Origin: an uncultured Gammaproteobacteria bacterium
Lineage (GTDB): Bacteria > Pseudomonadota > Gammaproteobacteria > Steroidobacterales > XN24
Assembly (NCBI GenBank): GCA_947259915.1
Contig: CAMYOC010000053.1
Span: forward strand, 1-64,000
Direction of reading: 5' to 3'
DNA: 64,000 nucleotides
Part shown: positions 49,285 through 59,170 of the stretch, in pieces
Numbering within the stretch: the first letter of the stretch is position 1
Layout: each line of letters begins with the position of its first letter
The notes under the pieces: model-generated
Told to the model about the DNA's origin: nothing
What the model saw: only the letters and a program-made list of their open reading frames with translations
The model's database searches: none
Translations under genes and position numbers: made by a program

Positions 49285-52085
49285 TGACCGATAGCGGTTC
49301 CGTGCGATCTACGCGCCGGCGGACCTATGTCCCGGTGGTCGGGCCCCGTCTGCGCAAGCTGTTGCTGGTGGTGTTCGGCTTGTTCTCTCTGTTGGCCATC
49401 AATGCCGCCTACCTCGGCGGCGTGACCATGATGGAGTGGCTGCGCGGAGACACATTCCAGGGCTACTTCTACCAGCTGATGTTTCTCGGCCACCTGGTGC
49501 TTGGGCTGCTACTGGTGCTGCCGCTGGTGATCTACGGCGTCCTCCATCTGCGTGTCGCCCGGCACCGGCCGAACCGGCGTGCCGTGGGCGTGGGCTACGC
49601 GCTGTTCACGGTCGCGCTGCTGCTGCTCGCGACCGGCCTGGTGCTGACCCGCGGTATCCCGTTGATCGAGTTGCGCGACCCGACTGGTCGCGAGGCGGCG
49701 TACTGGCTGCATGTCATCACGCCGCTGGCCGCGGTCTGGTTGTTCGTGTTGCACCGGCTGGCGGGGGCGCCGATCCGATGGCGGGTCGGCGGCGCGGTCG
49801 TGGCCGCCGCACTCGCGTTGTCGGCACTGCTCATCGTGATCCAGGCTCAGGATCCCAGACGTTGGGACCAGGCGGGGCCGGCTTCCGGTGAGCAGTATTT
49901 CCAGCCGTCGCTGGCGCGCACCGCCAGCGGCAACTTTATTCCGGCCCGGGCCCTGATGCAGGATCAGTATTGCGCCGAGTGTCACGGGGATGTTCACGAG
50001 GGATGGTCGGCGAGCGTGCACCGCTTCGCCTCGTTTAACAATCCGGCCTATCTGTTTTCGGTGCGTCAGACACGTAAGGCGATGCTCGAGCGTGACGGCA
50101 ACCTGCAGGCTTCACGGTTCTGCGCCGGCTGCCATGATCTGGTGCCATTTTTCTCCGGTGCCTTTGATGATCCGGAGTTTGACGATGTCGGTCATCCCAC
50201 CGCCCAGGCCGGTATCACCTGTAGCGGTTGTCATGCCATCACCCATATCAACAGCCCGCGCGGCAATGCCGACTACACCATCGAGGAGCCGCTGCATTAT
50301 CCGTTTATGTACTCGGGCAATGCCGCGCTGCAGTGGATCAATCGCGCCCTGATCAAAGCCAAGCCGGCCTTCCATCGCAAGACCTTCCTCAAGCCACTAC
50401 ACCGCAGCCCGGAGTTTTGCGGCGTCTGCCACAAGGTCGCGCTACCCGAAGCGCTCAACGGCTATCGCTGGCTGCGTGGACAAAATCACTACGACAGCTT
50501 TCTGTTGAGCGGCGTCTCCGGCCACGGTGCGCAGAGCTTCTATTACCCGGAACAGGCTGAAACCAGCTGCAATGACTGCCATATGCCGGCACGGACCTCC
50601 GCTGACTTCGCAGCCCGGGTGCTCGACGACAGCGGCGAGCTGAAGATCCACGACCATCAATTCCCGTCGGCCAATACGGCGATCCCGGCGCTGCTGGACA
50701 TGCCGGAATCGGTAATCCAGGCGCATCGTGACTTTCTCGAGGGATCGCTACGGCTCGATATCGTCGGACTGAAGGCGGAGGGTCGCGTCGACGGCGAGCT
50801 GTATGCGCCGTTGCGGCCGGATGTGCCGACGCTGGAGCCCGGGCGCAGTTATCTGCTCGAGACCGTGTTGCGGACGCTGACCCTGGGGCATGCTTTCACT
50901 CAAGGCACGGCGGATTCGAATCAGGTCTGGGTCGAAGTCGAGGTGTACAGCGGCGGCCGGCTGATCGGTCGCAGCGGCGCGATGGAAGCCACCGAAGGGC
51001 GGGTCGATCCCTGGTCACATTTTGTCAACGCATGGGTGATCGACCGGGACGGCCGTCGCATCGATCGGCGCAATGCCGAGGATATTTTCACCGCCCTGTA
51101 CGACAATCAGATCCCGCCGGGGGCGGCCGACGTCATCCACTATCGCTTGCGTGTGCCGGAGTGGGTCACCGAGCCGGTGGTGGTCAGGGCTCGGCTGAAT
51201 TACCGCAAATTCGACACTACGTTTATGGCGTATTTCCAGGGCGAGGACTTCCGCCGCAACGATCTCCCGGTCACCGTGATCGCCAGCGACCAGCTCAGCT
51301 TCCCGGTTGCCGGTGGGCCAGCGGTGCCAGCGCAGCCGGCGCCGGACATTCCGATCTGGCAACGCATCAATGATTACGGCATCGGACTGTTGCGCAAACG
51401 CGGCACCGGCGAGCTGCGCCAGGCAGAAGAAGCGTTCCGGCTGGTGGAGGGCATGGGCCAGTCCCTGGGCGCGCTGAACCTGGCCCGGGTCTATCTGCGC
51501 GAGGGCCGGCTCGATGATGCGCGTGATGCGCTCGAGCGGGCGATCGCGTTTGATCCACCGGCCTATCCCTGGACCGTGACCTGGTTTACCGCGCTGCTCG
51601 ACCGGCAGAACGGCTATCTGGACCAGGCGATGGAGGGGCTACGGACGGTGGCGGAGACCCGCTTTGTCGACGCTCGTGCACGGGGTCTGGATTTCAGCAA
51701 GGATTATCGGGTGCTCAATACCCTGGCCGACACCTTGTTCCAGAGCGCCCGCGCCGAGCGCGATGAGGCTCGCAGTGAGCAGCTGCTGACCGAGGCGGAG
51801 GACCTCTATCGGCGTGTGTTGGAGATCGATCCGGAAAATGCCGAAGCTCATTGGGGTCTGGCGCAGATCTTTGCGCGCGCAGGTCGCGAACAGGAGGCTG
51901 TCGAGCAGCGCCGGCTTCACGCCCGTTACAAGACCGACGATAATGCCCGCGACAGGGCTATCGCCCTGGCCCGGCGGAGCAATCCGGCCGCCAATCACGC
52001 GGCCGAAGCCGTGGTTATCTACGATTTGCAGCGGCCCGGCGCATACGATCTGCCCGAGGTCGCCCCGAGGATCGCGCGACATTGA
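49284..52085 (+). CDS. Membrane pentaheme cytochrome c with b-type-like helices and TPRs
   Basis: 933 aa. The first 195 residues hold about five membrane helices with paired His (LGHLVLGLLLV, YGVLHLRVARHR, YWLHVITPLAAV, WLFVLHRLAG), resembling heme b-binding four-helix cytochromes. Five c-type heme motifs follow: CAECH (230), CAGCH (280), CSGCH (313), CGVCH (379), CNDCH (429). Extra His residues may supply distal ligands. Then a beta-rich domain to ~690 and C-terminal TPRs (~690-900). Start ATG overlaps the previous stop by 1 nt (TGATG). The likely job is electron transfer from the quinone pool to a periplasmic partner; partner and substrate are unknown. Confidence 0.88.
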   Translation: MTDSGSVRSTRRRTYVPVVGPRLRKLLLVVFGLFSLLAINAAYLGGVTMMEWLRGDTFQGYFYQLMFLGHLVLGLLLVLPLVIYGVLHLRVARHRPNRRAVGVGYALFTVALLLLATGLVLTRGIPLIELRDPTGREAAYWLHVITPLAAVWLFVLHRLAGAPIRWRVGGAVVAAALALSALLIVIQAQDPRRWDQAGPASGEQYFQPSLARTASGNFIPARALMQDQYCAECHGDVHEGWSASVHRFASFNNPAYLFSVRQTRKAMLERDGNLQASRFCAGCHDLVPFFSGAFDDPEFDDVGHPTAQAGITCSGCHAITHINSPRGNADYTIEEPLHYPFMYSGNAALQWINRALIKAKPAFHRKTFLKPLHRSPEFCGVCHKVALPEALNGYRWLRGQNHYDSFLLSGVSGHGAQSFYYPEQAETSCNDCHMPARTSADFAARVLDDSGELKIHDHQFPSANTAIPALLDMPESVIQAHRDFLEGSLRLDIVGLKAEGRVDGELYAPLRPDVPTLEPGRSYLLETVLRTLTLGHAFTQGTADSNQVWVEVEVYSGGRLIGRSGAMEATEGRVDPWSHFVNAWVIDRDGRRIDRRNAEDIFTALYDNQIPPGAADVIHYRLRVPEWVTEPVVVRARLNYRKFDTTFMAYFQGEDFRRNDLPVTVIASDQLSFPVAGGPAVPAQPAPDIPIWQRINDYGIGLLRKRGTGELRQAEEAFRLVEGMGQSLGALNLARVYLREGRLDDARDALERAIAFDPPAYPWTVTWFTALLDRQNGYLDQAMEGLRTVAETRFVDARARGLDFSKDYRVLNTLADTLFQSARAERDEARSEQLLTEAEDLYRRVLEIDPENAEAHWGLAQIFARAGREQEAVEQRRLHARYKTDDNARDRAIALARRSNPAANHAAEAVVIYDLQRPGAYDLPEVAPRIARH

Positions 52086-52095
52086 GCGCCGGATA

Positions 52096-53970
52096 TTGAG
52101 CCAGGACAAGCACGAACCCGACGAGGCCTGCGGACCGCAGTCCGATCCCACCGGGGATGACGCCGTTATCGGCGTGGCCCTGCGCCGTTCCCTGTTCGTG
52201 ATCGGCGTCGCGATCGTGATCGGGCTGGCTGTGTCTTTGTGGCGCGGACAGACGCGCAAGCCAGAGTCGGTCACCGAACAAGCCCTGACCAGACCCGCGG
52301 CGACGGTCCAGGCGCCGCAACCGCCGGAGATCCCGTTCACCGACATCACCGCTGCGGCCGGCATCCGCTTCCATCACGACAACGGTGCCGCCGGCGAGCG
52401 TCTGCTGCCGGAGACCATGGGCGGCGGGGTCGCGTTTTTCCCGCTGGATGAGGATGAGCGGCCGGATCTGCTGTTTGTCAATTCCACCGCGTGGCCTTGG
52501 TCGGATACCGATGGCCGCGTCGCTACGCCGGCGCTTTATCACAACCTCGGGGATGGCCGCTTTGAGGACGTCACCGCTGGCTCCGGCATAGATCAGCCTC
52601 TCTATGGTATGGGCGTTGCCACCGGCGATTATGACGGCGATGGCAGAACCGATCTGTTTCTCACCGCTGTGGGGCATAACCGCCTGCTCAGGAATGTGGA
52701 TGGCGCGCGCTTTGAAGATGTGACCGCTGCGGCCGGCGTCGCCGGCGCCGCCGACAGCTGGAGCACCAGCGCCGCTTTCCTCGATTACGATCGGGACGGC
52801 GATCTGGACTTGTTCGTGACCAACTATGTGCAATGGTCCCGGGAGCTGGATTTCGAGGTGGATTATCGGCTGGCCGGGATCGGTCGTGCCTACGGACCGC
52901 CGACGAATTTCCCCGGCAGCGACGCCTATCTGTACCGCAACGAGGGTGACGGCCGTTTCACCGAAGTCGGTGCGAGCACGGGTATTCACGTGCGCAATCC
53001 CGACACCGGCCTGCCGGTGGGCAAGGGTCTGGCGGTACTGGTCGATGACATCGACCTTGATGGCTGGCCCGATCTGGTCGTTGCGAACGACACCGTGCGC
53101 AACTTTTTTTTCCGCAATCTCGGCGGGCATTTTGAGGAGCAGGGCGTTGCTGCCGGACTCGCCTTCGATAACACCGGCAGTGCTACCGGTGCCATGGGCA
53201 TCGACGGCGGCCTGTATGGCGAGGATGGCGAGTACGGTGTGGCGATCGGTAATTTCGCCAACGAGATGACTTCGTTCTTTGTCGATGGCGGGCGCTCGCT
53301 GTTGTTCAATGACGAGGCGATCGTGACCGGGATCGGTCCGGCGAGCCGCAGCGTGCTGACCTTCGGTCTGTTCCTGTTTGACGCCGATCTGGATGGACGC
53401 CTCGACCTGCTGCAGGCAAACGGCCATGTGGAAGACGAGATCAACCGGGTCCAGCCCAGCCAGCATCACGCACAATCTGCGCAGCTATTCTGGAACTGCG
53501 GAGCCGCCTGTGCCCGTGAGTTCGTGCCGTTGCCGGCGTCGGCCACCGGGGACCTGTCCCGGCCGCTGGTCGGCCGCGGCGCGGCCTATGCCGACATCGA
53601 TAGCGACGGCGATCAGGACGTGGTGCTTACCCAGACCGGTGGGCCGCCGCTGCTGTTGCGCAATGACCAGGCCAGGGGTCACGCGTGGCTGCGTGTGCGT
53701 CTGGTCGGGCGGCCGCCCAACACCCAGGCCATCGGTGCCCGGGTGCGCCTTGAAGCCGCTGGCCGCGCACAGGAGCGGCAGGTAAGCCCGGCGCGCAGCT
53801 ATCTGTCCCAGACCGAGCTGGCCCTGACCTTTGGCATCGGCGCAGCGGAACTGGCTGAGCGTCTGGAGGTCACTTTTCCTGACGGCTCTGTGCAGGTGCT
53901 GGAGAACATACAGCCGGGGCAGGAGCTCGTTGTGACCCAGGCCCAGGGCGCGGTTGCGCCCGGGTCGTGA
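52096..53970 (+). CDS. Membrane-anchored FG-GAP/ASPIC-UnbV (CRTAC1-like) protein
   Basis: About 624 aa from a TTG at 52096, just after the previous stop; the longer open frame upstream is a shadow of the cytochrome gene. One membrane helix (SLFVIGVAIVIGLAVSLW) anchors it. The exterior has repeated FG-GAP motifs with calcium loops: GDYDGDGRTDLFL, DYDRDGDLDLFV, DIDLDGWPDLVV, DADLDGRLDLLQ, DIDSDGDQDVVL. The C-terminal ASPIC/UnbV domain starts near WLRVRLVGRPPNTQAIGARV and ends LEVTFPDGSVQVL. Same operon as the pentaheme cytochrome; likely a periplasmic adhesion or complex-assembly component. Confidence 0.88.
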   Translation: MSQDKHEPDEACGPQSDPTGDDAVIGVALRRSLFVIGVAIVIGLAVSLWRGQTRKPESVTEQALTRPAATVQAPQPPEIPFTDITAAAGIRFHHDNGAAGERLLPETMGGGVAFFPLDEDERPDLLFVNSTAWPWSDTDGRVATPALYHNLGDGRFEDVTAGSGIDQPLYGMGVATGDYDGDGRTDLFLTAVGHNRLLRNVDGARFEDVTAAAGVAGAADSWSTSAAFLDYDRDGDLDLFVTNYVQWSRELDFEVDYRLAGIGRAYGPPTNFPGSDAYLYRNEGDGRFTEVGASTGIHVRNPDTGLPVGKGLAVLVDDIDLDGWPDLVVANDTVRNFFFRNLGGHFEEQGVAAGLAFDNTGSATGAMGIDGGLYGEDGEYGVAIGNFANEMTSFFVDGGRSLLFNDEAIVTGIGPASRSVLTFGLFLFDADLDGRLDLLQANGHVEDEINRVQPSQHHAQSAQLFWNCGAACAREFVPLPASATGDLSRPLVGRGAAYADIDSDGDQDVVLTQTGGPPLLLRNDQARGHAWLRVRLVGRPPNTQAIGARVRLEAAGRAQERQVSPARSYLSQTELALTFGIGAAELAERLEVTFPDGSVQVLENIQPGQELVVTQAQGAVAPGS

Positions 53971-54103
53971 TATCCTCGCGCGCCCCGCGGCACCGCGTCC
54001 GACCGACATCCCGGGCCACGATCGGAGCCAGCATGCGCCATCGTGGCTGAACCGCGATAATGGCTTCCAACGCTCCCGCATAGCGGAACAGGATGATTGA
54101 TCC

Positions 54104-55756
54104 ATGAGCAGAACATCGAACTCACCCGGCCGATGGGTCCTGGCGGCCGTGCTGATGCTGTTGGCAGCAGTCGGGCAGACTCAGGATGAGACTGCGCTGC
54201 CTGATCTGGAGCTGGTATCTCACCCCGATATGTCCGCGCTGGACCCGGAGGTCCGCGGGCGCCTTGAACCGGCTTTCGAATTCTTCCGCGATCAGCGCAC
54301 CCGACTCGAGGGCCAGGAGCTGGGTCTCGCCTATGGCCGTATGGGCATCAATTATCTGGCTAACGGCCAGCAGGCAGCGGCAGGATCCTGCTTCCGCAAC
54401 GCGATGGCGCTGAATGCCAACAATCTCCGCTGGCCCTATTTGCTCGGTGTCCACTACCAGCAGGTGAACGAGCCTGAAAAGGCCATAGAGAGCTTTAGCC
54501 ATGCGCTGGATCTGGCGTTCACTTTTACGCCGGCCATGGTGCGTCGGAGCCAGGTTCAGCTCCAGCTGGGGCGTCTGGATGAAGCCGCGGCGGGGTTTAC
54601 GGTCGCGCTCAAACGCGATCCGCAGGATGTCGCCGCTTTGACCGGCTTTGGCGACGTGTTGTTGCAGCAGCTGGATTACGAGGGGGCAGCCGAGGCCTAC
54701 CAGCGCGCGTTGGTGCTCGATCCGCAAGCGGATTACCTCCATGGCCAGCTTGCGGCTGCATACAGTGGGTTGGGCGAAACCGGCAAGGCTGCCGAGGAGG
54801 CCGCCCGGGCCGGCGATCGTCGACCCGCCGTGGAAGATCCGTTGATGGCATTCGTCAATTCTCACACGCTGGGCGCAGACCACTATATGGAGACCGCGGC
54901 GAAGGCCAGGGAATACAACAGTCCGCAGACCGCGATCAAACTCTATGAGATCGCCGCTTCGATCCGACCCGGTGATGTGGAGACGCTCGTCACCATTGGT
55001 GAGCTCAAGGTGGCCACCGGGGATGCGCAAGGCGCGCTGACGGCGTTCGGGCGCGCTTTGTCGATCGAGCCGGGTCATGCCAAAGCCAATTATTTTGTCG
55101 GTACGCTCTACGAACGGGCCGGCGACGACGCCGAGGCCGAGAGCCATTACCGGAAAGCGCTGGAGACCGAGCCGCAGCTAGTCGAACCAAGACTGTTGCT
55201 CGGCAACATTCTGATGCGCCGCAAGGAATTCACCGAGGCCGGCGAGCAGTACGGCCAGATCGCCCATGTGTTGCCAAAGGACACGGAGGTGATGTACCTG
55301 CTCGGCATGGCATGGCTCGCCTCCGGCGATTGTCAGTGGGCGCACCCGGTACTGGCCCGCGGCGCGTCGATCAATCCTCGAGACAAGCAAGTACTGGTTG
55401 CACTGGCGCGGGCCTATTCAGTGTGCACGGACGCCACCGAGGAACAGCTGCGCCAGGCGCTGGAGACCGCTACTGTCCTTTACACCAGAGAACCCGGCCA
55501 GCTCACGGCGGAGACTCTGGCCATGGCCTCCGCGGCCAACGGCAGATTCGACGATGCGGTAGATTTCCAGGCCCAGGCAGTGTTCGAGGCACTCAAGGCC
55601 GAGCGCCGGGCCGAAACGGACTGGATGCAGGCCAACATGAAACGTTATCAAAACAAGGAACGGGCGCTGGAGGCCTGGAGTCCCGACGCTGACGTCTATC
55701 AACCACGCCGGCTGCAGCGGTTAAAGAAAGCGCCGCCGGCAACCCCACAGAGCTAA
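54104..55756 (+). CDS. Exported TPR protein
   Basis: 550 aa. The signal peptide (WVLAAVLMLLAAVGQTQ) is followed by about ten tetratricopeptide repeats (EKAIESFSHALDLAF, EGAAEAYQRALVLDPQ, GALTAFGRALSIEPG and others). No catalytic domain. It follows the FG-GAP gene by ~130 bp in the same direction and probably acts as a scaffold for the exported complex encoded upstream. The start has AGGATGA upstream. Confidence 0.87.
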   Translation: MSRTSNSPGRWVLAAVLMLLAAVGQTQDETALPDLELVSHPDMSALDPEVRGRLEPAFEFFRDQRTRLEGQELGLAYGRMGINYLANGQQAAAGSCFRNAMALNANNLRWPYLLGVHYQQVNEPEKAIESFSHALDLAFTFTPAMVRRSQVQLQLGRLDEAAAGFTVALKRDPQDVAALTGFGDVLLQQLDYEGAAEAYQRALVLDPQADYLHGQLAAAYSGLGETGKAAEEAARAGDRRPAVEDPLMAFVNSHTLGADHYMETAAKAREYNSPQTAIKLYEIAASIRPGDVETLVTIGELKVATGDAQGALTAFGRALSIEPGHAKANYFVGTLYERAGDDAEAESHYRKALETEPQLVEPRLLLGNILMRRKEFTEAGEQYGQIAHVLPKDTEVMYLLGMAWLASGDCQWAHPVLARGASINPRDKQVLVALARAYSVCTDATEEQLRQALETATVLYTREPGQLTAETLAMASAANGRFDDAVDFQAQAVFEALKAERRAETDWMQANMKRYQNKERALEAWSPDADVYQPRRLQRLKKAPPATPQS

Positions 55757-55798
55757 CGCGGCGCAGGTGCCCCCACATCAGGCAGAGGAAGAATCGAG

Positions 55799-56266
55799 AT
55801 GGTGTTCAAGAACGACGCAGAGCTGCAGGCCTATACCGACTGGGCCAAATCCCAGCTGCAGAATATGGCGCAGCATATCCGCGACAGTGATCTGTTCCAG
55901 GACGAGGTGATGGGTCATGCGGTGTGGACGCTGCCGCACAAGCTGTTTATCGGCAAGGCCTGGTCCAGAGCGGACAAAAACCGCGCCTACTGGGTGATCT
56001 CCGGCGTGGATATCCCGTCAGATCATATCGACCTGGAGGTGGCGGAGACCGTTCGCGATGCGGCACGCCACTTCGTGATGAAATGGCAGCTGCAGAGCGC
56101 CCGGCTGGAGCAGCTGGGGGAGAAAGGCAACGCGCCCGGTGAAGAAGACGTGGACTGGCGCCAGGTTGCCGAAGGCCTGCGGGGTCAGGCCGAAGGCCTC
56201 TACGGATTGATCGAGAAGGAAGAACTCTGGCGCCCGACCGAGGGACCGCTGGTGGCCGACGCCTGA
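55799..56266 (+). CDS. Small hypothetical protein (DUF4826-like)
   Basis: 155 aa, cytosolic, acidic. It reads AYTDWAKSQLQNMAQH, then AYWVISGVDIPSDHIDLEV and RHFVMKWQLQSARLEQ. The length and the WVISG...KWQLQ region resemble the DUF4826 family, but this is by memory of the pattern. GAGGAAG lies upstream. It follows the TPR gene by 42 bp and converges with the next gene, their stops being only 3 bp apart. Confidence 0.7.
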   Translation: MVFKNDAELQAYTDWAKSQLQNMAQHIRDSDLFQDEVMGHAVWTLPHKLFIGKAWSRADKNRAYWVISGVDIPSDHIDLEVAETVRDAARHFVMKWQLQSARLEQLGEKGNAPGEEDVDWRQVAEGLRGQAEGLYGLIEKEELWRPTEGPLVADA

Positions 56267-56269
56267 GGT

Positions 56270-56866
56270 CTATTTGATCCGTTTGACCCGCACCGACTTG
56301 TTGCGGCCCTCGACCTTGAGCAGATAGCTGCCCATAAAGGCGCGCTTGATGGTGATCATCGGGTTGACCACCCGATAGGTCATCCGTCCCGACCCGGACT
56401 GCTGCCAGATCTGGCCGTTCTCCAGTTCGAAGACGGTCTTGCCATCCCAGCCGGTGAACTCGCCCACATAACGGCTCTGGATTTCGTCTATGTCGGTACC
56501 GGCGGCACCCTCCACACGCTCCACACCGAACTGATCGGCGCTCGACACGGCGGTTTCCGGCGCGGCCTCGGCTGTAGCGGGCGGTGCGGTCTCGGTTTGC
56601 TGTGGTGACGCGGCCGGGGCCGCTGCACCCTTGCCGGCCCCGCCCTTGGGCGCGGCGGCCGGCGCAGCAGGGAGCCCGCCCCGAGCGGTCAATCCCAGTT
56701 CTATCAGGTCGGTAGCCAGCCGGTCGTAGCACAACAGACGCTGGCCGTCGTTGGAGATCCGGGCGCACTTCATAAACGCCGAGGCGGCTGAATCGGGTTC
56801 GGCTGCCGGCGCCTGGGCGCTGACGACCAGCGCGGCCAGGCCGGCCATGATCAGAGGTTTGCTCAT
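56270..56866 (-). CDS. Exported hypothetical protein
   Basis: 198 aa from the ATG at 56866 (SKPLIMAGLAALVVSAQAPA, signal peptide). Residues ~20-45 have KCARISNDGQRLLCYDRLA, with a Cys pair of a kind seen in several small periplasmic proteins. A low-complexity Ala/Pro/Gly linker (~57-100) joins a C-terminal beta domain (YVGEFTGWDGKTVFELENGQ, YLLKVEGRNKSVRVKRIK). The exact family is not recognised; the Cys block may form a disulfide. Divergent from the TPR-sulfotransferase gene. Confidence 0.75.
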   Translation of the reverse strand: MSKPLIMAGLAALVVSAQAPAAEPDSAASAFMKCARISNDGQRLLCYDRLATDLIELGLTARGGLPAAPAAAPKGGAGKGAAAPAASPQQTETAPPATAEAAPETAVSSADQFGVERVEGAAGTDIDEIQSRYVGEFTGWDGKTVFELENGQIWQQSGSGRMTYRVVNPMITIKRAFMGSYLLKVEGRNKSVRVKRIK

Positions 56867-57082
56867 ACAGGTTTTCCAGATCATCGAGTGCGCGGAAAGG
56901 TAGCAGAAACCCGCTGGCTCGCCCATCTCCGGGGTCGACTGCCGCTCGTCATAAGAGACCGTCGCGCGGTCCCCGGGGTTCCGTCTTCGGGGCTGCGTCC
57001 TGCGCCGGGGGCGCCTTGCGCGGTTTTGGCAAAAGCGGATAATTATATGTTTTGCCCATCCAGGGCTCCAAATCAGGATGTT

Positions 57083-59170
57083 ATGGTCGCTCAGCCCCTA
57101 TCCGTGACGGAATTGTATCGTCAGGCCCAGCAGACCCAGCACGAGGGCGACCTCGAGTCGGCCAAGGCGCAATATCTGGACGTGCTCAAGCGCGAGCCGG
57201 GGCATGCGGACGCGCTGCACTGCCTGGGTAACATCGATGCCCGTCAGGGTCGCCTCGACGACGCCGAGCGGCTCATCCGTCAGGCGATCAAGCTCGATCC
57301 CCTGAAAGCGATCTTTATCAACAGCCTGGGTAATCTGATGAAGGCGCGGGAGCGACTTGACGATGCGGCAGCGCTCTACGAACAGGCGATCGCGCTGGAG
57401 CCCGGTTTTGCGCTGGCCCACTCGAACATGGGCGAAGTGTTGCTGCGTCAGGGCGAGCCGCAGGCGTCTACCGAATATTTTGCCAAGGCGCTGGAGATCG
57501 ATCCGAATCTTGCCGGGGCCTATGACAACCTCGGACGTGCGTTCAACAACATGGGCCGCTTGGCCGAGGCGGCGGATGCATTCCGCCGGGCGGTACTGAT
57601 CCGGCCGGACTTCGCGGTGGCCTATGACCATCTCGGCCACGCATTGCGCGCGATGGACCGGCTGGAAGAAGCGAAGGACGCGTTCGAACATGCGGTCGCC
57701 GTCGACCCGACGCTCGCCTCGGCACGCTACAACCTGGCCACGGTGTTGATGGGGTTGGGCGAAGTCGACGGCGGCATCGCGGAGTTCGAGCGCGCCCTCG
57801 AAATGCGCCCGCAGCACCTGGATACGCTGGTCAACCTCGGCATCGCCTATCACACCCGTGGCAACTTCAAGAAGTCCGCGGTCTGCTATCGGCGCGCATT
57901 GCAGGCGGATCCGGACAACTGGACCGTGCACATGAATCTCGGTCTGGTGCTCAACGAACAGCGACGCGGCGAAGAGGCCGAGACCAGCTTCAGGCGCGCA
58001 CTGGAGCTGAATCCGCAGGCGGCAGAGGTCTATGCCGAGCTGGCGGCTCTGTACGAGGAGACCAATCGACTGCAGGACCTCGAAGCGGCGGTCGAGCAGG
58101 GGCTGCTCATCGCGCCGGGTCACCCGCGATTGAATCTGGAGGCGGCGAAAGGGGACCGCCGCCGCGGCGATGCGGAGCAGGGCCTGCGGCGGCTGGCGAA
58201 ATTCGACACGGCTGCGATGGATTCGCGTCTGGCCGAGCAGTTCCATTATCAGCTGGGCTATCTGCACGACCGCGCCGGCCAGGCCGACGCTGCAATCGAG
58301 CATTTCACCGCGGCCAACGAGCTGGCCCGGGCGACGCCAAGGGCCAATGCGGCCAACCCCGAGCGCTTTTTGAGCCTGCTCGACACGCTGCATGATTTCT
58401 TCAGCGACGCCGAGCCCGACCAATGGACGCCCGCACCGCCCGCGGAACGTCCCGCGCCGGTATTCATGCTCGGTTTCCCGCGCTCCGGCACGACCCTGGC
58501 GGACGTGATCCTGGACAGCCATCCGGGCATCACCACGGTGGAGGAACAGGTGACGATCCTGCCTGCGGTGGAGGCGCTGCAGGCCATGCCGGGGGGCTAT
58601 CCGGCGGCGCTGGCGGATCTCGACGAGGCGGCCATCACGCATCTGCGCCAGCTCTATTTTGATGCGCTGGCACCCTTCATCGACGCTGCCGACGGCTCGC
58701 TGGTGATCGACAAAATGCCGATCCGCACGATCCAAATCGGCATGTTGTGGCGCTTGTTCCCGGACGCGAAGTTTATCTTTTGCCAGCGGCATCCCTGCGA
58801 CGTGGTGCTGTCGAACTTTATGCAGCACTACACGGCCAGCGATGCCTTCGCCAACTTTTACACGCTGCAGGACGCGGCGCGGATCTACGACAAGACCATG
58901 CGGCTGTGGCAGCTCTACCAGCGGCGCCTGCCCCTCGACCACCATGTGGTCCGCTATGAGTCACTGGTCGAGGATCTGGAGGGCGAGACGCGGCGCTTGC
59001 TGGGATTCCTCGGGCTCGGATGGGATCCGCAGGTGCTCGGGTACGCCGAGCGCGCGCGGCAGCGCGGCCGGATCCGCTCCCTCGACCGCTGGCGGGCATA
59101 TGACATTCACCTGGCACCGATGATGGACACCCTGGCGCCACATATCGAGCACTTCGGCTATGAGCGATAG
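57083..59170 (+). CDS. TPR-sulfotransferase fusion 1
   Basis: 695 aa from the ATG at 57083, after AGGATG; the open frame extends left without similarity. Residues 1-420 are tandem TPRs (DLESAKAQYLDVLKREPGH, LDDAAALYEQAIALEPG and ten or so more). Residues ~455-695 are a sulfotransferase of the Sulfotransfer_3 type: FMLGFPRSGTTLADVILD PAPS loop, HPGITTVEEQ, VIDKMPIRTIQIGM and FIFCQRHPCDVVLSN. Similar TPR fusions are thought to sulfate proteins or glycans. The stop lies inside the oxygenase gene (11-bp overlap), so the two are translationally coupled. Confidence 0.92.
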   Translation: MVAQPLSVTELYRQAQQTQHEGDLESAKAQYLDVLKREPGHADALHCLGNIDARQGRLDDAERLIRQAIKLDPLKAIFINSLGNLMKARERLDDAAALYEQAIALEPGFALAHSNMGEVLLRQGEPQASTEYFAKALEIDPNLAGAYDNLGRAFNNMGRLAEAADAFRRAVLIRPDFAVAYDHLGHALRAMDRLEEAKDAFEHAVAVDPTLASARYNLATVLMGLGEVDGGIAEFERALEMRPQHLDTLVNLGIAYHTRGNFKKSAVCYRRALQADPDNWTVHMNLGLVLNEQRRGEEAETSFRRALELNPQAAEVYAELAALYEETNRLQDLEAAVEQGLLIAPGHPRLNLEAAKGDRRRGDAEQGLRRLAKFDTAAMDSRLAEQFHYQLGYLHDRAGQADAAIEHFTAANELARATPRANAANPERFLSLLDTLHDFFSDAEPDQWTPAPPAERPAPVFMLGFPRSGTTLADVILDSHPGITTVEEQVTILPAVEALQAMPGGYPAALADLDEAAITHLRQLYFDALAPFIDAADGSLVIDKMPIRTIQIGMLWRLFPDAKFIFCQRHPCDVVLSNFMQHYTASDAFANFYTLQDAARIYDKTMRLWQLYQRRLPLDHHVVRYESLVEDLEGETRRLLGFLGLGWDPQVLGYAERARQRGRIRSLDRWRAYDIHLAPMMDTLAPHIEHFGYER

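Noticed and set aside
57098-58945. 615-codon minus-strand open frame opposite the TPR-sulfotransferase
   Set aside because: Antisense of TPR codons; Arg/Gln/His-rich with no recognisable domain.
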